Shown: positions 61,226 to 64,000 of the stretch, in pieces | Position numbering within the stretch: position 1 is the first letter of the stretch | Layout: every line of letters starts with the position of its first letter | NCBI GenBank assembly: GCA_030706685.1 | Contig: JAUZOA010000016.1 | Location: 1-64,000, forward strand | Length of the DNA: 64,000 nt | Direction of reading: 5' to 3' | DNA from: Bacteroidota bacterium | Lineage (GTDB): Bacteria > Bacteroidota > Bacteroidia > Chitinophagales > Chitinophagaceae | Notes under the pieces: generated by a model | The model's database searches: none | What the model was told of the DNA's origin: nothing | What the model saw: only the letters and a program-made list of their open reading frames with translations | Program-made: the position numbers and the translations under genes

Positions 61226-61879
61226 AGCGGGGACCTTATTTGGTTTTTTAAAATCCTGCATGATTGCAAATACCGAAACACTTATAATCGAAGCAAAAAA
61301 GCACCACACGGAAACAATATAGTCGTTATAGAATATAGTAGTCATAATATAAGAAATTAAAACGGCTGTGCCTAATACCCACATTCGCTTAATGCCGGAA
61401 AAAAATGGCGGGGCAATGGTTGCGATAATATAAAGTAAACCGGCATAGTTGCCAATTGCCGCAGGATACTTCTGTTCATACGAAATATGGTAACCTATTA
61501 TTTTTGCTTCAACAGGATAGGAGAATAAACAAAAAACAAGGTACAGTGACACCAGCGCACCTGTTGCAACAAATATCTTTTGTATTTTTTTCCGGCTCTC
61601 TTTTTTTTCGAGCAATGAAATGGACAAAGGAACATATACTGGCCAGACGACCTGTGCAATAAACAAAAAAGTATAAGTAGCGGGCTGTTGCGTTGACGCA
61701 TAAGCCCTGTTGGAAAGAGCCAGCCACAAAAAGCCTTCCGTAATTTGCTGAACGCAAAATAATAACGGGATGACTGCAAAGAAAATTTGCACAGGGTGGT
61801 TTGCTTTTTTTAATGTTGCAACCCCTATTACAGCAAGAACAATACCTGCCCCGAAACTTGCAGTGGCTGAAAAACACAT
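61205..61879 (-). CDS. DUF6629-like seven-span membrane protein
   Basis: This 224-residue protein begins MCFSATASFGAGIVLAVIGVATLKKA and continues QIFFAVIPLLFCVQQITEGFLWLAL, the hallmark of the DUF6629 family. About seven membrane spans are predicted. Role is unknown. Its final codons lie in copy 1 of the repeat described at 61166-61225. Confidence 0.8.
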   Translation of the reverse strand: MCFSATASFGAGIVLAVIGVATLKKANHPVQIFFAVIPLLFCVQQITEGFLWLALSNRAYASTQQPATYTFLFIAQVVWPVYVPLSISLLEKKESRKKIQKIFVATGALVSLYLVFCLFSYPVEAKIIGYHISYEQKYPAAIGNYAGLLYIIATIAPPFFSGIKRMWVLGTAVLISYIMTTIFYNDYIVSVWCFFASIISVSVFAIMQDFKKPNKVPAIRNVPA

Positions 61880-62379
61880 AAGTTTTTTATTATTTTAAAA
61901 ATAAAAGCAATTCTTTGGTCATTGGATCCTGGCTTTCCAGGCTGCCGGTAATAAATAAATTGATATAGGTGGCAATCAGAAACCTTTGTTGGGTCGTGTC
62001 GCCTCGGAGAATTTTAGGTTTTGAGATAAGAAAAATGCAGGGAGGTAATCCAATCCGTATTAAAGCTAAACTTTAATTTGGCAAAGAGAATATAATTATT
62101 TGTTGAAGCAGGCCGAAGCAATTTGATTGAATATCTTGCCGGGCTGGCCGGGTTCACAATCCCGCAGTCGCGGGATTGATGGTGAGTTACACCTGTCCCG
62201 TTAATTACGGGAAACTCATCATAGCAACCCTAATGTTTTATATTCCTTATTAAGTAGGGGCACTACCGACAGCAAGGGAAACTCACCGTAACAATCCTAA
62301 AATTTCCTATTCTTTATTAAGCAGGAACACTACTGACAGGGGGGAATGTAAGAATAGGCCGGTTGGCTATTCTTATTCA
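61880..62379. other. 500-bp intergenic region with repeat copies and hairpins
   Basis: No gene was recognised. The region contains the AATCCCGC/GCGGGATT hairpin at 62158-62177, a TCCCGT/ACGGGA hairpin at 62196-62212, and the tandem repeat copies at 62209-62340. It separates DUF6629 from hicA. Confidence 0.5.
62209..62340. repeat. Diverged 67-bp tandem repeat, copies 2 and 3
   Basis: Both copies begin GGGAAACTCA (62209 and 62276) and share a CCTAATGTTTTATATTCCTT-like body and TTATTAAG(T/C)AGG, offset 67 bp. A third copy without the first block is at 61166-61225, about 1 kb away. The copies differ at roughly a quarter of positions by eye. Confidence 0.75.
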
Positions 62380-62616
62380 TTAGTGTCTGTTCAAAAATTC
62401 AAGCAAATGCGCTTCTGCCTTTCCTAGTGTACGGAGATTATTCTTGACAATGAATTCGGGCATAGGATCAACATGTGTCTGCAATACAACCGGACGAGTC
62501 AATCCTTTGGTGCTCCAAATTTCATGTCCTCCTTTGGTACGAATATGATTGAGCCCGCAATAAATGAGGTAGTCGCGAAAAACCCTGAGTGGAATATTTT
62601 TCAGCTTACCCGTTAT
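62380..62616 (-). CDS. hicA: HicA-like toxin without a standard start codon
   Basis: On the minus strand, codons from 62616 give TGKLKNIPLRVFRDYLIYCG, then LNHIRTKGGHEIWSTKGLTRP, VVLQTHVDPMPEFIVKNNLRTLGKAEAHLLEFLNRH and stop at 62380. This is a HicA-type mRNA interferase, with GGHE matching the usual G-S/G-H active-site histidine. The codon at the expected start is ATA (62616-62614), overlapping the hicB stop TAA. An in-frame CTG lies at 62604. If the A were G, it would be ATG with TGA overlap. Weak or no translation of the toxin is expected. Confidence 0.78.
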   Translation of the reverse strand: MTGKLKNIPLRVFRDYLIYCGLNHIRTKGGHEIWSTKGLTRPVVLQTHVDPMPEFIVKNNLRTLGKAEAHLLEFLNRH

Positions 62617-63002
62617 GTAGCCGGAAGAGTTATAGCAGTATTATATTTTTTAAAAGGATAATTATTGAATATCCGGCTGAATTCTTCATTTGTTTCTAAC
62701 AGGCCCGATATGGGAGGGGGTGTTGCCGTTGGGTTCTTTTTATTTATCTTCTTAATGATCCAGCCTAATTTTTTTAAATCCGTCCAGAGAGTTTTTTTAT
62801 TGATAGTATATGCCAGGAATTCTTCGAGAACAGTATCAAAGCTTTTTCTCGCTTCAGTTTCATCATTGCCGTATCCGCTAAGGTCTAAAACAGGACAATA
62901 GATTATATGGGTATTATCATCAATAAATGAAATAAGGGGAACCTGTAAATCCACATGGCCTTTCTTGGCCGGAAACTTTCCTTTGTAGTGTAAAGGTTTC
63001 AT
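62613..63002 (-). CDS. hicB: HicB-like antitoxin
   Basis: The protein has about 129 residues from ATG 63002 (MKPLHYKGKFPAKKGHVDLQV). An ATG at 63041 adds 13 residues without family character. The HicB fold is seen in ISFIDDNTHIIYCPVLDLSGYGNDETEARKSFDTVLEEFLAYTINK, the partial RNase-H-like half that occludes the toxin. The C-terminal part would bind DNA. The gene precedes hicA, and the two stop/start signals overlap by two bases. The degenerate heptads at 63075-63109 lie upstream. Confidence 0.82.
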   Translation of the reverse strand: MKPLHYKGKFPAKKGHVDLQVPLISFIDDNTHIIYCPVLDLSGYGNDETEARKSFDTVLEEFLAYTINKKTLWTDLKKLGWIIKKINKKNPTATPPPISGLLETNEEFSRIFNNYPFKKYNTAITLPAT

Positions 63003-63074
63003 AAACGGAACACAAAATGCACCAATATAAGAATAATTCAATAAGGGAATTAATCCTGCTGATTGTCAATGGGG

Positions 63075-63109
63075 AAAGCTATTTGCTAATGGCTTTTAGC
63101 TGTTAGTTC
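63075..63109. repeat. Heptad array (TTAGCTR type)
   Basis: Five 7-bp units (AAAGCTA, TTTGCTA, ATGGCTT, TTAGCTG, TTAGTTC) run into the stop codon (63108-63110) of the carboxypeptidase gene. This is the same kind of element as those at gene 3' ends elsewhere. Confidence 0.6.
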
Positions 63110-64000
63110 ACTTGCTCCTGCTCACCATCCCTCCCTTTCTACTATCCACCGTCACCGTATACTTCCCGCTTCCCTGCACAATCCATCTCACCGTCACAGT
63201 TCCCAACCCAGGAATATTCCGTACTGCGATCGAAGCGGGGTCATTCTTTTGTTCGGTAGTAATATTAAGATCGGCATTGTCAACAAACATTCCAGCCATT
63301 ACTTTAGCACCGGTTAGTATTATATAGTCCGGGCGCTCGATTTTATATTTCAAATCCTGGCTGCTGTGAGTAGGCATCAGCCGGCTATTGGCAATAACAG
63401 CCGTCACCTGCTTCAATCCATCGCCCAAATCTTTTTCAATAATCGTATCCACACTCAGCTTCGGTGTATGAAAACAATGATAGATAGTGAACGACATATT
63501 GCGGTGCGCATCACTCTCCAATAAAAAACCGGGATGCGCCCTGCCGAAATTCTTTTTAAAGCCACCAATCTCGATCTCCCCATATTGCGGGTGATTGAAT
63601 TTATGCCAGTCAACAAACGCGTCTTTAAATAAAGTATAACGATCGAAGTCGAAAGAAGTATTATCATTTGGATCGCGGGTTGCCTCTTTATTATAAAACA
63701 AATAAGGTGTCCACAGTTCATTGGAATAAGTATACACACCACGACCGCCATAAAACCAATCCAACTCGCCGCCATAAGCGGAATAGAGATCTTTATACAC
63801 CACCAAATATTTATAACCGGGCAACAACTCTTCCCCTTTTTTACCAATAGCATCATATACCAGCAGGTCCTGCGGGTTATAGGTCTGGAGGTCGGTAGGA
63901 TCGCCGGGGCCGCGCAAGATCATGCCACCGGCATTGTGATAGGATTGCGCCGCCGCGATATTCGGGTGCTTCATCACGAATTCTTCAACCGCCCTGTTCT
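63108..64000 (-). CDS. M14-family zinc carboxypeptidase, 3' part only
   Basis: The frame is open to the window edge, so the N-terminal part (including the first zinc site) lies outside. Visible segments are SYHNAGGMILRGPGD, which contains the third zinc-ligand His of the M14 family, GVYTYSNELWTPYLFYN with the general-base Glu (E in NELW), and a beta-rich C-terminal domain of about 100 residues (ILTGAKVMAGMFVDN... YTVTVDSRKGG). It cleaves C-terminal residues from peptides, probably outside the cytoplasm. Confidence 0.85.
   Translation of the reverse strand, partial: NRAVEEFVMKHPNIAAAQSYHNAGGMILRGPGDPTDLQTYNPQDLLVYDAIGKKGEELLPGYKYLVVYKDLYSAYGGELDWFYGGRGVYTYSNELWTPYLFYNKEATRDPNDNTSFDFDRYTLFKDAFVDWHKFNHPQYGEIEIGGFKKNFGRAHPGFLLESDAHRNMSFTIYHCFHTPKLSVDTIIEKDLGDGLKQVTAVIANSRLMPTHSSQDLKYKIERPDYIILTGAKVMAGMFVDNADLNITTEQKNDPASIAVRNIPGLGTVTVRWIVQGSGKYTVTVDSRKGGMVSRSK

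Noticed and set aside
1-64000. tRNA, rRNA or prophage genes
   Set aside because: No cloverleaf, rRNA-like segment, integrase or phage structural gene was recognised by eye. A tRNAscan or Rfam search was not possible.

Overview
The window looks like a chromosomal segment of a Bacteroidota bacterium, most likely of the Chitinophagaceae. This is inferred from gene content and promoter style, not from a marker gene. Supporting signs are outer-membrane proteins with a CarboxypepD_reg-like domain plus DUF5686, a stand-alone TonB-plug protein, a LytS/LytTR two-component pair, DUF4251 and DUF6629 proteins, AMP nucleosidase, weak Shine-Dalgarno signals and -7 boxes of the Bacteroidota type TAnnTTTG. 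No rRNA, tRNA, CRISPR array, prophage or complete insertion sequence was seen.

Layout. 1-834 is a non-coding array of 11-bp units in two opposed orientations. 835-4460 holds a LytTR regulator and LytS kinase divergent from an ABC exporter, with a direct-repeat operator candidate between them. 4581-11168 encodes envelope and carbohydrate functions (DUF5686 protein, DUF481-like barrel, PL10 pectate lyase, ChbG/YdjC deacetylase). 11449-16746 holds ssb, an Ldh2-type dehydrogenase behind a perfect 28-bp inverted repeat, an MBL hydrolase and aspartokinase. 16773-19503 is a lipid-type cluster (DGK/phytol-kinase-like, CDP-alcohol phosphotransferase, CdsA-like, alpha/beta hydrolase). 19518-28872 holds an orphan TonB plug, queA, a 1285-residue TraB/GumN protein, a fused DppD-DppF ATPase, AMP nucleosidase and an HsdR-N nuclease-like protein. 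28953-32004 is the most interesting locus: promoter, polycysteine leader peptide, intrinsic terminator, then a CysM-like synthase, a JAMM peptidase and a sulfur-carrier::E1::rhodanese fusion. 32081-46872 is mostly housekeeping and small hypothetical genes (pdxJ, pirin, lytic transglycosylase, ABC exporter) with a frameshifted acid phosphatase. 47063-55715 contains a ThuA remnant, folE with a flavin reductase, and a hybrid histidine kinase with an HPt protein. 55896-64000 has a VOC/sigma-factor operon, a HicB-HicA pair whose toxin lacks a normal start codon, and a partial M14 carboxypeptidase.

Two themes cut across the window. First, the 28953-32004 operon reads as a cysteine-responsive attenuator controlling a thiocarboxylate-dependent cysteine pathway like the CysM-CysO-Mec route of actinobacteria, with the carrier protein fused in cis to its activating enzyme. 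Second, gaps and gene 3' ends carry degenerate short-period arrays (exactly 11 bp at three loci and about 11-12 bp at one; 7 or 8 bp at others). Several switch to the reverse-complement unit across a central palindrome. One such 7-bp array lies inside a coding sequence, in the interdomain linker of the fused ABC ATPase.
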